The position numbers and the translations under genes are program-made. From Hymenobacter perfusus (GTDB taxonomy: Bacteria; Bacteroidota; Bacteroidia; Cytophagales; Hymenobacteraceae): a DNA stretch of 64,000 nucleotides. The DNA is taken from positions 496,001 through 560,000 of the forward strand of contig NZ_RWIU01000001.1 of NCBI RefSeq assembly GCF_003944765.1, written 5' to 3'. Positions 33,309-41,097 of this stretch are shown piece after piece. Below the pieces are notes generated by a model, which made no database searches, was not told where the DNA came from, and saw only the letters and a list, made by a program, of their open reading frames with translations. Each line of letters starts with the position of its first letter. Position 1 is the stretch's first letter.

Positions 33309-35597
33309 CTAAAACAGCACGCTGGCGTTGAGCTTGGCGAAGAACGGCGTACCGGGCGTAAAATGCAGCTCCGATACCGGCGCGGCCTCGTTGCGCAGGC
33401 GGGTAGTGGTATCAAACTGGGCCTGGTTCCACTCCACGTTCAGCAGGTTTTCCACGGTGGCGCCCACCTGAAAACGGCGCTTGGTGTAGGTGGCCACGGC
33501 ATCGAACAGGAAGTAGCCCTTGGCCCGCACCGAGTTGTCCTCGTTGGCGGGGCGGGAATCGATGTGGCGGTAGCGCAGGCTGGCGCTGAAGCCGCCGGGC
33601 CGCCGCAGCGTGAGGCCGCCCACGCTGGTAAACGTGGGGGCCAGCGGAATCCGGTTGGCCGAGCTTGGCTCGCCCACCAAACGGCCCTGGTTGAAATTCA
33701 GGTCCACATCGGCAAACAGGCTGCGGGTGAGCTGGTAGCGGGCCGCCACATCCACGCCGTAGCGGCGGGTACGGCCGGCACTTTCCACCACGCCTTCGTC
33801 GCCCACATACACCAACTCATCCTGCAAATGCAAGGCCCATAAGGCCGTATTCACGACCAGCGTGGGGACGGGCTTGAACGTGCTGCCGGCCTCGTAGCCG
33901 ATGGCCCGGGGCAGCACGTTGCCGGCCGGGTTGGTTACCACGGCGCGGGCATCGTTGGAGTGGAACCCGAAACCCGAGCGTACGAACAGCTGCACAGCCG
34001 GCGTCACGTCGTAATACAGGTTCAGCTTGGGGCTTACCCGCGCCTTCCCGGCCCGGCCCGAAAGCGAATCAGCCCGGTCTTCGCGGAACCGGAAGCGGAA
34101 GTAATCGGCGCGCAAAGCGGCGTTGAGCGTGAGCCGGTCGGTGAGGTTGAGCGTGGCGTCGAGGTAGCCGTTCAGGTTCTGCTCGTACACCCGGCCCGTC
34201 ACGATGGTATCCGTGACGGTGCGCCGAACCGAGTTGCGCAGGGCCAGATCAATATCGTCGAGGCGGGTGCCCAGGCCGGCGGTGGTGCGCAGGCTGCGGC
34301 TGCCGAGCTGGAAATTCCGCTCGTAGGTGCCGGTGTAGCCCCAGATGTTGCGGCCGTCGGTCTGCCGGATCTGGTCGCCGTCTACCGGGTTGTTCAGGAA
34401 GAAGGTGAAGTTGGAATACAGGTTGAAATCGTAGCGGGAGTAGTACACCTGCTGGCGCAGCACGGCCTCGTGGGGCAGCTCGGTAGTGAGCACCGCCGAG
34501 GCATTGGTGCGACTGGTGGAGCCGCCTTCAGTGGGGTCGATGCTGCCGAAGCGCGAAATCACGCCCTCCCGAATGCCCCGCTCCGGAATCTGGCCCGAGG
34601 CGTCCCAGCGGGAGCTGAACCGCGAAGCCAGCAGCATCAGCGAGGTGCGGTCGGAGAGCTGGCCGGTGTATTTGGCCAGTCCGTTGAACCGGTTGAAGTG
34701 CTGTTTGGCGTCGAAGTAGGAGTTGGTGAAGTTGTACTCGGCGGCGACGTAGGCGTTTTCGGGGCCTTTGCCCAGCAGGTGGCCGTTCAGGGGCAGCAGG
34801 TTCACCAGGGCCACGGCCCGGCGGGTGTCGAACTGACCCAGTTCCACTTTTACCTGGCTTTGGTCGAGGCGGGTTTTGGTGGTAAACTCGCCGGCTCCGG
34901 CCGTAGCGAAATCCCCGAATCGAGCTGTGTACGGGCCTTTGTACACCCGCAGCTGGTCCACGGTTTCGGGAATCACGAAGTGAAAATCGGCGTAGCCCTG
35001 GCCGTGGGCGTGGCTGACCATGTTCACCGGCAGCCCGTCAATGCTCACGTTGAAATCGGTGCCGTGGTCCACATCGAAGCCCCGGATGAAAATCTGCTCG
35101 GCCTTGCCCCCGCCCGCGTGCTGGGCAATGACGAGGCCCGGCACCAGCGGCAGCAGGTCCTGAGCCGAATTCACGGGCCGCAGCAGCTTATCGATGTTGG
35201 AAATGGCGGCCAGACTCTGGTTCGGGTCGCGGGGCTGGGCCACCGTTACCTCGGCCAGCGTGAGCGAGGTGGCCGGCAGCCGCAGCGTTACGGTGCCGGT
35301 TGCGCCGGCCGCCAGCGTCAGTGTTTGGGTGCGGGGCGCGAAACCCAGCCCACTGGCCTGCACGGTGTAGGTGCCGGCCGGTAGCCCGCCCAGCCGGAAG
35401 GTGCCCAGCGCATCGGCGGCGGTGCCCCCAGGGCGGCCGAGCACCTGCACGCTCACCCCGTTCAGCGGCCGGCCGGAAGCCGAATCGGCCACAGTACCGC
35501 GCAGGGTGGCCGTGGTTTGCGCCTGGGCATCAGCCGCGCACAATGAAGCCGCCAGCCCCAGGCCGACGGGTAAAATCCCATAAAAGTAAAGGCGCAT
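33309..35597 (-). CDS. TonB-dependent receptor with carboxypeptidase-like N-domain and His-rich plug
   Basis: 762 residues from ATG 35597 (MRLYFYGILPVGLGLAASLC, cleaved after AQAQ). Residues of about 25-115 are a CarboxypepD_reg-like domain (TLRGTVADSASGRPLNGVSV, GTYTVQASGLGF). The plug has NSAQDLLPLVPGLVIAQHAG, KAEQIFIRGFDVDHGTDFNV and SIDGLPVNMVSHAHGQGYAD, a His-rich HAHGQGY motif marking a distinct receptor subfamily. The barrel ends with NASVLF, aromatic as expected. It imports a substrate across the outer membrane using TonB energy. It closes the run DUF4331-TPR-HupE-Cys protein-receptor; with HupE the likely substrate is a metal or metal complex (inference). Confidence 0.95.
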   Translation of the reverse strand: MRLYFYGILPVGLGLAASLCAADAQAQTTATLRGTVADSASGRPLNGVSVQVLGRPGGTAADALGTFRLGGLPAGTYTVQASGLGFAPRTQTLTLAAGATGTVTLRLPATSLTLAEVTVAQPRDPNQSLAAISNIDKLLRPVNSAQDLLPLVPGLVIAQHAGGGKAEQIFIRGFDVDHGTDFNVSIDGLPVNMVSHAHGQGYADFHFVIPETVDQLRVYKGPYTARFGDFATAGAGEFTTKTRLDQSQVKVELGQFDTRRAVALVNLLPLNGHLLGKGPENAYVAAEYNFTNSYFDAKQHFNRFNGLAKYTGQLSDRTSLMLLASRFSSRWDASGQIPERGIREGVISRFGSIDPTEGGSTSRTNASAVLTTELPHEAVLRQQVYYSRYDFNLYSNFTFFLNNPVDGDQIRQTDGRNIWGYTGTYERNFQLGSRSLRTTAGLGTRLDDIDLALRNSVRRTVTDTIVTGRVYEQNLNGYLDATLNLTDRLTLNAALRADYFRFRFREDRADSLSGRAGKARVSPKLNLYYDVTPAVQLFVRSGFGFHSNDARAVVTNPAGNVLPRAIGYEAGSTFKPVPTLVVNTALWALHLQDELVYVGDEGVVESAGRTRRYGVDVAARYQLTRSLFADVDLNFNQGRLVGEPSSANRIPLAPTFTSVGGLTLRRPGGFSASLRYRHIDSRPANEDNSVRAKGYFLFDAVATYTKRRFQVGATVENLLNVEWNQAQFDTTTRLRNEAAPVSELHFTPGTPFFAKLNASVLF

Positions 35598-35733
35598 ACA
35601 GCCGAAATACGACGCGCCAGTCAACGGCTCAGAAGCCGGATGCAGCAGCGCGTCGGGTCAGAAGATAAGAGGAAGCCGGTGGGCACAAAGCGCCAAGCCG
35701 GCAGGCCACCCGTTTTCCGGGCGGCTAAGTCAC

Positions 35734-36120
35734 TTATCCTTGCCGGGGCGGCTGGTCGATACCGGCCGGAATGCCAACCAGCAGCCCGGGCTCAGATGGG
35801 CGCTGGTAGGCGAAGATGGGAGTAATCCGCACGCAGCAAATGCGCGGCGTTTCGGTCAGGCAATGCAGGTCGATGCTTTTGCCGGCCGCCAGTAGCTGAG
35901 CCGATTTTTCGGCCTTGTGCTGCGCCTGCACGGCCTGCTGGTCGCCGTTGCAGGTATCGAAGCAGTCGAGACGCAGGTAGTTGCGGTGCTGACACTCGGT
36001 GCTGTGCACGTACGGGTGCGCGGCCGTTGGCCCCACCGGCTCCGGCCGCCCCACTACGCCCGCGCCCAACCCCACCAGGTAGGGCAGCAACAGCAGCAGG
36101 ATAAGACAGTGGCGGAGCAT
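35734..36120 (-). CDS. Small exported Cys-rich protein in the DUF4331-HupE-TonB locus
   Basis: 128 residues with signal peptide LRHCLILLLLLPYLVGLGAG. The mature part has cysteines in STECQHRNYLRLDCFDTCNG and later HCLTETPRICCVRI, plus several His. The spacing C-x8-C-x3-C recalls the small Bacteroidota proteins ending CxxxCNGKCYL-type motifs found near metal-transport genes, but the match is loose. It lies between the HupE-like gene and the TonB receptor gene on the same strand and may be a periplasmic metal-binding or accessory component (inference). Confidence 0.7.
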   Translation of the reverse strand: MLRHCLILLLLLPYLVGLGAGVVGRPEPVGPTAAHPYVHSTECQHRNYLRLDCFDTCNGDQQAVQAQHKAEKSAQLLAAGKSIDLHCLTETPRICCVRITPIFAYQRPSEPGLLVGIPAGIDQPPRQG

Positions 36121-36148
36121 CGGATTGGTTTTTAGTTGGTGGTTGTCA

Positions 36149-36200
36149 GTTGTTGATTAATAGCTGCCGGTTGTTGATTAATAGCTGCCGGTTGTTAATT
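36149..36200. repeat. Tandem 21-base repeat, two full copies and a partial third
   Basis: GTTGTTGATTAATAGCTGCCG occurs at 36149-36169 and 36170-36190, followed by a degenerate GTTGTTAATTA. The 21-base period is three times seven, in line with the heptamer arrays elsewhere in the window. It lies between the Cys protein gene and the HupE gene. Confidence 0.9.
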
Positions 36201-36261
36201 ACTAGTGGTCAGAACGTAATCTAAGAGTCATTCCAACCTGACGACTAGCAAATCCTCTCTA

Positions 36262-36924
36262 TCAACTCAGCCGCTCAATTGTCCAGTAGGCGGCCATGAG
36301 GCCGATGGCGACGGAAGCAGGTATCAGCACCCGGCGCTTGTACCAGGGTTTGTTGGCGGCCCAGCGGCCAATCAGCAGCCAGGCCAGTAGAATCACGGAT
36401 ACCTGCCCCAGTTCCACGCCCACGTTGAAAGCCACCAACGACTCCAGAAACATACTCTGCGGCAGCCCCAGGCCGGTTAGCGCCCCCGCAAATCCTAAGC
36501 CGTGCAGCAGCCCAAACCCGAACACCACCACAATGCGCCACGGGTTCAGCCGCGCCACCACGATGTTTTCGATGGCCACGAACAGAATGGACAGCGCAAT
36601 AAGCGGCTCCACCAAACTAGCCGGCGGCGACACCACCCCGTACATAGCCAGCCCCAGTGTGATGGAATGAGCCACCGTGAAAGCTGTAGCCTGCCACAGC
36701 ACTGGCTTCAGGCGCGGCTCAAGCAGGTACAGACTCAACACAAACAATACGTGGTCGATGCCCAACGGCAGAATGTGGGTGTAGCCGAGCTTGAGGTAGG
36801 TGAAGAATACGTCGGTGCGGGAGAGTTTACTCAGATCCGTATCCAGCACATGCGCAACGGCCAGCCCCGGCAGTAGCAGCAAGGCAACGGGCAGTACGTA
36901 CCGGATGAAGCGCACGGAAGGCAT
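36262..36924 (-). CDS. HupE/UreJ-family membrane protein
   Basis: 220 residues with an N-terminal signal-like span and about six further membrane segments. Family motifs: LGYTHILPLGIDHVLFVLSL, TAFTVAHSITLGLAMYG, VEPLIALSILFVAIENI, FGFGLLHGLGFAGALTGLGL and FNVGVELGQVSVILLAWLL. The repeated His-Asp (GIDH, VAHS, LLHGLGF) are the predicted metal-pathway residues. HupE/UreJ proteins are nickel (or cobalt) permeases or accessory proteins linked to hydrogenase and urease. No urease or hydrogenase is here. The gene sits between the TPR gene (31 bp) and the Cys protein gene. Confidence 0.92.
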   Translation of the reverse strand: MPSVRFIRYVLPVALLLLPGLAVAHVLDTDLSKLSRTDVFFTYLKLGYTHILPLGIDHVLFVLSLYLLEPRLKPVLWQATAFTVAHSITLGLAMYGVVSPPASLVEPLIALSILFVAIENIVVARLNPWRIVVVFGFGLLHGLGFAGALTGLGLPQSMFLESLVAFNVGVELGQVSVILLAWLLIGRWAANKPWYKRRVLIPASVAIGLMAAYWTIERLS

Positions 36925-36955
36925 CAGAAAAGCGGGAAGTTGAGCTACTTAAAGA

Positions 36956-38281
36956 TTACCGCAAGGCCAGCAGCTTGCGGCCTTCGTCGGCGAGGTCGAA
37001 CGTGAGGTAAGGATTGGTGGTCAGGGCTTGTTTGATCAGGGCCTGTCCTTCGGCGGTGCGGCCGTTTTTAGTGGCAATCAGGCCAGCCCGGCACAACAGC
37101 GTGGGGTTGCGGGAGTTGGTGCGGCGGGCGGTTTTCATATACTGCTCCGCTTCCTTATACTCGCCGCGCTTGTAGTACACCCAGGCCATGGTTTCGCACA
37201 CGTCAATGTTATCAGGCCGCCGGTCGTACTCGATTTTGGCGTGTTTCAGGGCCTTGTCCAACTCGCCGGTTTTCACGTAGGCATAGGCCAGCTCCCGATC
37301 GGCGTAGTGGCCCATTTCTTCGTTTTCATCGGCTTCGTTGGCGGCATCGGCCAGCATGGCAATAGCTTCCTGCGCCATTTTGCGGGCCTCGGCAGGCTGG
37401 TTATTCTGCTGATATAAGTCGGCCAGCTCATCAGCAAAAGCGTAATCCTTCACGATGTTGCGCGCCTCCTCCAGATGTACAATAGCAGCCGGGTACTGTT
37501 GCCGGGCCTGCGCTACCCGGCCCAGCCCCGCCAGCGCGTACGCGTAGTGCGGACGCGCCGCCAGCGCCAACTGAAACTGCTGTTCGGCCTGAGGCAGGTC
37601 GCCGGTGGTTTCAAAGAGGTGGCCCAGCGTTACGCGGGCCCATTCCGTCTGCTCCAGGCCGGAGTAGCCGGCCTGCACGGCCATCTGCATGGCTTCAATG
37701 GCTCCTGGCAAATCCCCGTGAATTTCGCGCAGGTACGATACGCGGGAGTAGGAGCGCAAATCGGGGCGCACTTGGTTCATTTTGTCGGCCATGCGCACAG
37801 CTTCGGGGTAGCGGCCCAGCTCTACGTTGGCGTCGCAGAGCAGTCCGTACACGAAGGCGTTGTTGGGATTGATGGCCACGGCTTTTTCGGCCACGGCCAG
37901 TCCTTCCGAGAAATGGTGCTGGGTCAGGCTCAACGACGCTTTACAGCAGAGAGCCTCGAAGTTCTCGGGCTCCTGGCGCAGGGCTTCGTCCAGCAGTTTC
38001 ATGGCAGCCGTATCGTAGTACGGATGGTCGCCCGTCACGCGGGCTTCCTGCATATAGGCTTCGGCCAGCAACACGCGGGCCTGATTATCGTCGGGTTTGG
38101 AGCGCAGCCGGGCCAGGAGCCCGCTGATTGCCGCTTTGGTATTGAGCCACTCGCCCCCTGCGGCCAGGTCGCCGCGGCGTTCCTTGAGCGTGGGTACGGG
38201 GTCAGGCTTCTGGGTCAGGAAAATAAGCGCCCCAGCCACCAGAAACACTGTAATCAAGATAGGGTAAAGGTATTTTCGCAT
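36956..38281 (-). CDS. Membrane-anchored or exported TPR protein
   Basis: 441 residues from ATG 38281 (MRKYLYPILITVFLVAGALI, an N-terminal anchor). The rest is a TPR solenoid with about ten repeats: NQARVLLAEAYMQEARVTGD, FVYGLLCDANVELGRYPEAV, VTLGHLFETTGDLPQAEQQF, YALAGLGRVAQARQQYPAAI, MAWVYYKRGEYKEAEQYMKT. Such proteins scaffold complexes or present partners. It lies between the DUF4331 gene and the HupE gene and, with the same orientation, probably belongs to the same system. There is a stable hairpin 126 bp upstream of its start. Confidence 0.88.
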   Translation of the reverse strand: MRKYLYPILITVFLVAGALIFLTQKPDPVPTLKERRGDLAAGGEWLNTKAAISGLLARLRSKPDDNQARVLLAEAYMQEARVTGDHPYYDTAAMKLLDEALRQEPENFEALCCKASLSLTQHHFSEGLAVAEKAVAINPNNAFVYGLLCDANVELGRYPEAVRMADKMNQVRPDLRSYSRVSYLREIHGDLPGAIEAMQMAVQAGYSGLEQTEWARVTLGHLFETTGDLPQAEQQFQLALAARPHYAYALAGLGRVAQARQQYPAAIVHLEEARNIVKDYAFADELADLYQQNNQPAEARKMAQEAIAMLADAANEADENEEMGHYADRELAYAYVKTGELDKALKHAKIEYDRRPDNIDVCETMAWVYYKRGEYKEAEQYMKTARRTNSRNPTLLCRAGLIATKNGRTAEGQALIKQALTTNPYLTFDLADEGRKLLALR

Positions 38282-38406
38282 AGGTTCCAGACTGGTTGAC
38301 GATGGTGATACGCAGTGGTTGGTGCGGTTCTCAGAGGAACAGTTGCTACGCAACTCAGGCAGGAAAATACCAGCCGGCCGCATAAAGTCTCAAACCAATC
38401 ACCAAG

Positions 38407-38438
38407 GAAGGGAACCAGCCTGACGACTGGTTCCCTTC
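38407..38438. repeat. Perfect 12-bp hairpin between the DUF4331 and TPR genes
   Basis: GAAGGGAACCAG / CTGGTTCCCTTC with an 8-base loop. No T-run follows on the minus strand, so it is more likely an mRNA-stability element or partial attenuator than a full terminator. Confidence 0.7.
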
Positions 38439-38542
38439 GGGGTGGTGAAAAGATAGCCGAACTCACCCAGGGCTCGGCTACCTACCCGTAGCAACCGGCC
38501 GCCCCGCCATGGGCGAACGGGCCGGTCGGTATTCTACGGGCT

Positions 38543-40624
38543 TTAGCGGGTGTGTACCAGCTTAATGGACTGCAACACCGTGCGGCCGGAAGCAATAGTC
38601 AGCACGTACGTGCCGTCTGCCAGCTCAGGCCCCGCTTTCCACGACAGGTCGTAAGCGCCGGGCTTGTGGTTTTTGCTGTTCATCAGGGTAGCTACCCGCC
38701 GGCCGGTCAGGTCGCTCACGTACATCGTCAGCATGCTCTTTTCGGCCACTTCATAGTGCAGGTTGGTGCTCTCAGCGAAGGGGTTCGGGTAGTTCTGCGC
38801 TACCGCTACAATAGAAGGCTTCAGGCCCAGACCGTAGGCTCCGCGCTGCGAGGTAATGGTGCTCTGCGCCTTCGTGCCGCTCCAGGGCGTCTGGGCGTAC
38901 GGGAACGTAGAGCGGAACGTGGTATCGTTGGCTTCGATGCCCGTGCGGAAGGCCAGCACGTTAGTCAGGCCGTTAGTGGTTTCGTAGGGCAGACCAATGG
39001 CGGCCAGTACTACGCCACCCACGGCTTGCAGCTCAATGCGGGTCACGTCATCTTCCAGACGACGGCCATTGGGGAAGCCATCCATGTTTGGAATAGCCTG
39101 CAGTGTGGTGGTGGTATTGAAGCGGGCATCGGTGAGGCCGAGCACGGCGGCGTACAGCAGGCCCTCGGAGCTGAAATCAGCCGAATTACGGGGCGTGGTA
39201 GGCACGGCCATGTTCAGGCGCAGCATGTCGCCACCCACACCGGCTGCGGCGGCCGGGTTGTCAATGAGGGGCAGGAAATTGTTGATGAAGGGCTTGCCAG
39301 CGGCCAGCGGGTTGCCGGCGGGTTTGCCGGTAGCCAGCTGGTACGGCCGTACGTTGGGAACCCCGGTATGGAAAATCGGCAGAATATCCACCGAGCGAGG
39401 CTTGGCAGGACGCAGCAGGTATTCGGCGTAGCCACCAGCAGCAATTTTGGCGAAGGCCGTACCGGCTACATCAGCAGCCGGCGCGTTCAACAGCGCTGAA
39501 ACGCCGTCTTTCCCGTTGGCGAAATCAAATGCGCCCAGCGAGTTGCGCTGAATCCGCAGCTGCCCCAGGCCGGGTACCGCCGTGCCGAAGTAGCCCGCTC
39601 CCTCGGCCATATACAGGCCCAGCTCGGGGTTCGACATGTAGTCCTCGGTGGTAGCAGCTTCGGTGTATGGCGTGGCCGCGTTCCAGGCATCTTTGGCCCC
39701 AATGGGCTGGATAACCTCGTTGGTGAGCGGCATGCCGATGCGCGACACCTGCACCCAGTTACCGCTGTGGGTCTGGGTACCATCGGTGTTTAGGGTACGC
39801 ATAGCGGGGCGGCTGGCGGAAGCCCACACTCCGATTACGTAGTCCGAATCCAGAATATTGGCGGCCTGCGCGCCGGTTTTACCGTCTTTCTGCAGTTCCG
39901 AAATGGGGATTTGCAGCGCAATAGTGTGGGTGTTTTTCTTGGCCAGACCGTCGCGGGCCGCAGCCGTCCGGATGCCGCCCAGGTCGAAAATACCGCCCAG
40001 ATCAGTAAAGAACGGGTCATCTACCGGGCCGCAGAACACCTTGACGTTGCCTACCGTCTGGATGGCCCCCGTCATCAGGCTTTCGTAGCTCGGCGCACCC
40101 AGACCGGCGGCTCCCTGAATGGAGCGCGGCCCGATGTTGGGCGGCGGCACTACCCCTCCGTTCACAATAGCCGCGAAGGCTCCGCCATTACGGCTTACTT
40201 CCAGCGTATAGGTAGCCTTCAGGTTCTGCTTGCCCAGCCGGATGTTGAAAAACGTGGTAGCATCTTCATTTACCCGCCGAAACGTAAAGCGGTAGGTAAT
40301 ATCGTCCTGGTTAGCGTTGGCGCCACTATTCTTAACGTGAATCTCGTAGCGTATATTTTCACCGAACGTATTGTAGTTCGGGCCGCCCTGGGGCAGCTCC
40401 AACGGAATGTAGTTGGCAATGATGTTAATCATCTCCGCGTTGTTGGGGTCGCGGAACGCATACAGGTCGGTGTTGTCGGCCAACGGGTCGTCGGCAATGA
40501 GGGGGGCTTCGCGGTGGCTGGAAGCTTCCAAGGGGCTGTGTTGTCCACTCCAGGCCAGCAGGCCGGCCACCGCAGTAGCGGCCAGAGACAGGTGGAGAAT
40601 CGGACGCGTAAGCGTTTTCTTCAT
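38543..40624 (-). CDS. DUF4331 protein with T9SS sorting domain
   Basis: 693 residues. Signal peptide: LHLSLAATAVAGLLAWSGQH. DUF4331 begins at about 35 with its hallmark ASSHREAPLIADDPLADNTD followed by LYAFRDPNNAEMINIIANY; later family segments are KVFCGPVDDPFFTDLGGIFD and VIGVWASASRPAMRTLN. The C-terminus (NYPNPFAESTNLHYEVAE, VSDLTGRRVATLMN, LADGTYVLTIASG) is a type A T9SS sorting domain, so the protein is released or anchored outside the cell. The function of DUF4331 is not known to me. It heads the minus-strand run with TPR, HupE, Cys-protein and TonB-receptor genes, a linkage I believe recurs in Bacteroidota. Confidence 0.93.
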   Translation of the reverse strand: MKKTLTRPILHLSLAATAVAGLLAWSGQHSPLEASSHREAPLIADDPLADNTDLYAFRDPNNAEMINIIANYIPLELPQGGPNYNTFGENIRYEIHVKNSGANANQDDITYRFTFRRVNEDATTFFNIRLGKQNLKATYTLEVSRNGGAFAAIVNGGVVPPPNIGPRSIQGAAGLGAPSYESLMTGAIQTVGNVKVFCGPVDDPFFTDLGGIFDLGGIRTAAARDGLAKKNTHTIALQIPISELQKDGKTGAQAANILDSDYVIGVWASASRPAMRTLNTDGTQTHSGNWVQVSRIGMPLTNEVIQPIGAKDAWNAATPYTEAATTEDYMSNPELGLYMAEGAGYFGTAVPGLGQLRIQRNSLGAFDFANGKDGVSALLNAPAADVAGTAFAKIAAGGYAEYLLRPAKPRSVDILPIFHTGVPNVRPYQLATGKPAGNPLAAGKPFINNFLPLIDNPAAAAGVGGDMLRLNMAVPTTPRNSADFSSEGLLYAAVLGLTDARFNTTTTLQAIPNMDGFPNGRRLEDDVTRIELQAVGGVVLAAIGLPYETTNGLTNVLAFRTGIEANDTTFRSTFPYAQTPWSGTKAQSTITSQRGAYGLGLKPSIVAVAQNYPNPFAESTNLHYEVAEKSMLTMYVSDLTGRRVATLMNSKNHKPGAYDLSWKAGPELADGTYVLTIASGRTVLQSIKLVHTR

Positions 40625-41097
40625 AATAAGGATAGGTTGGGAATGGGTGAGAAATACTGCCTGGAATCAGACAGCTGCACAAACGGCCACCAAAACGGCA
40701 GCCGGGAAAAGCCGGAAGAAAACGGTGTGCAAAACGGCCGGGCAGGTAAATACCGGACCGCTGAGGCTGCTGCTTTCGCCAAGAGGCAAAAGCAGCGGAT
40801 GGATAGCGCGGATAAGTGAGAAGAGTACGGCGCAGCCGGAGCCGATGGATTTAAATAGCCGGAATCTTATACACCTATTTTCACCCGCCCCGGAACTATT
40901 CCGGCTGGCTTGCATTAAACCACGTTTTCAGGGGTTTATGGGCAGATGCGGGGAGCGAGTCGGTCCACCGAAGCAAGCCTCCGGTTACCGGGCTTTTGTT
41001 GCGTATTTTTGTGCCATTCAGGGTGCAGGCCGGTTATAGCGCTTCCTCCCTTTTTTCGCTTTTTTCTTTAGCGTGCCGTGGCGCGCTTTCCTCCTAT
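40625..41097. other. Divergent intergenic region, DUF4331 / HscA
   Basis: 473 bp. It contains the -7 box at 41004-41011 for the plus-strand chaperone gene and an 87-base leader. The first half (40625-40860) is GA/AC-rich without a convincing ORF or hairpin. No sigma-A box for the DUF4331 gene was identified. Confidence 0.5.
41004..41011 (+). promoter_or_regulatory. -7 promoter box of the HscA gene
   Basis: TATTTTTG matches TAnnTTTG exactly, 86 bases before the ATG at 41098. Confidence 0.6.

Noticed and set aside
33960..35384. 474-residue plus-strand open frame inside the TonB receptor gene
   Set aside because: Antisense shadow; low-complexity Gly/Val/Ala-rich translation without motifs.
35598..35733. 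Cobalamin or other riboswitch upstream of the TonB receptor gene
   Set aside because: Only 136 bp are available and no B12-box or conserved stem was recognised.
40625..40997. Small ORFs between the DUF4331 and HscA genes
   Set aside because: Short, without signal peptide, motif or likely start context.
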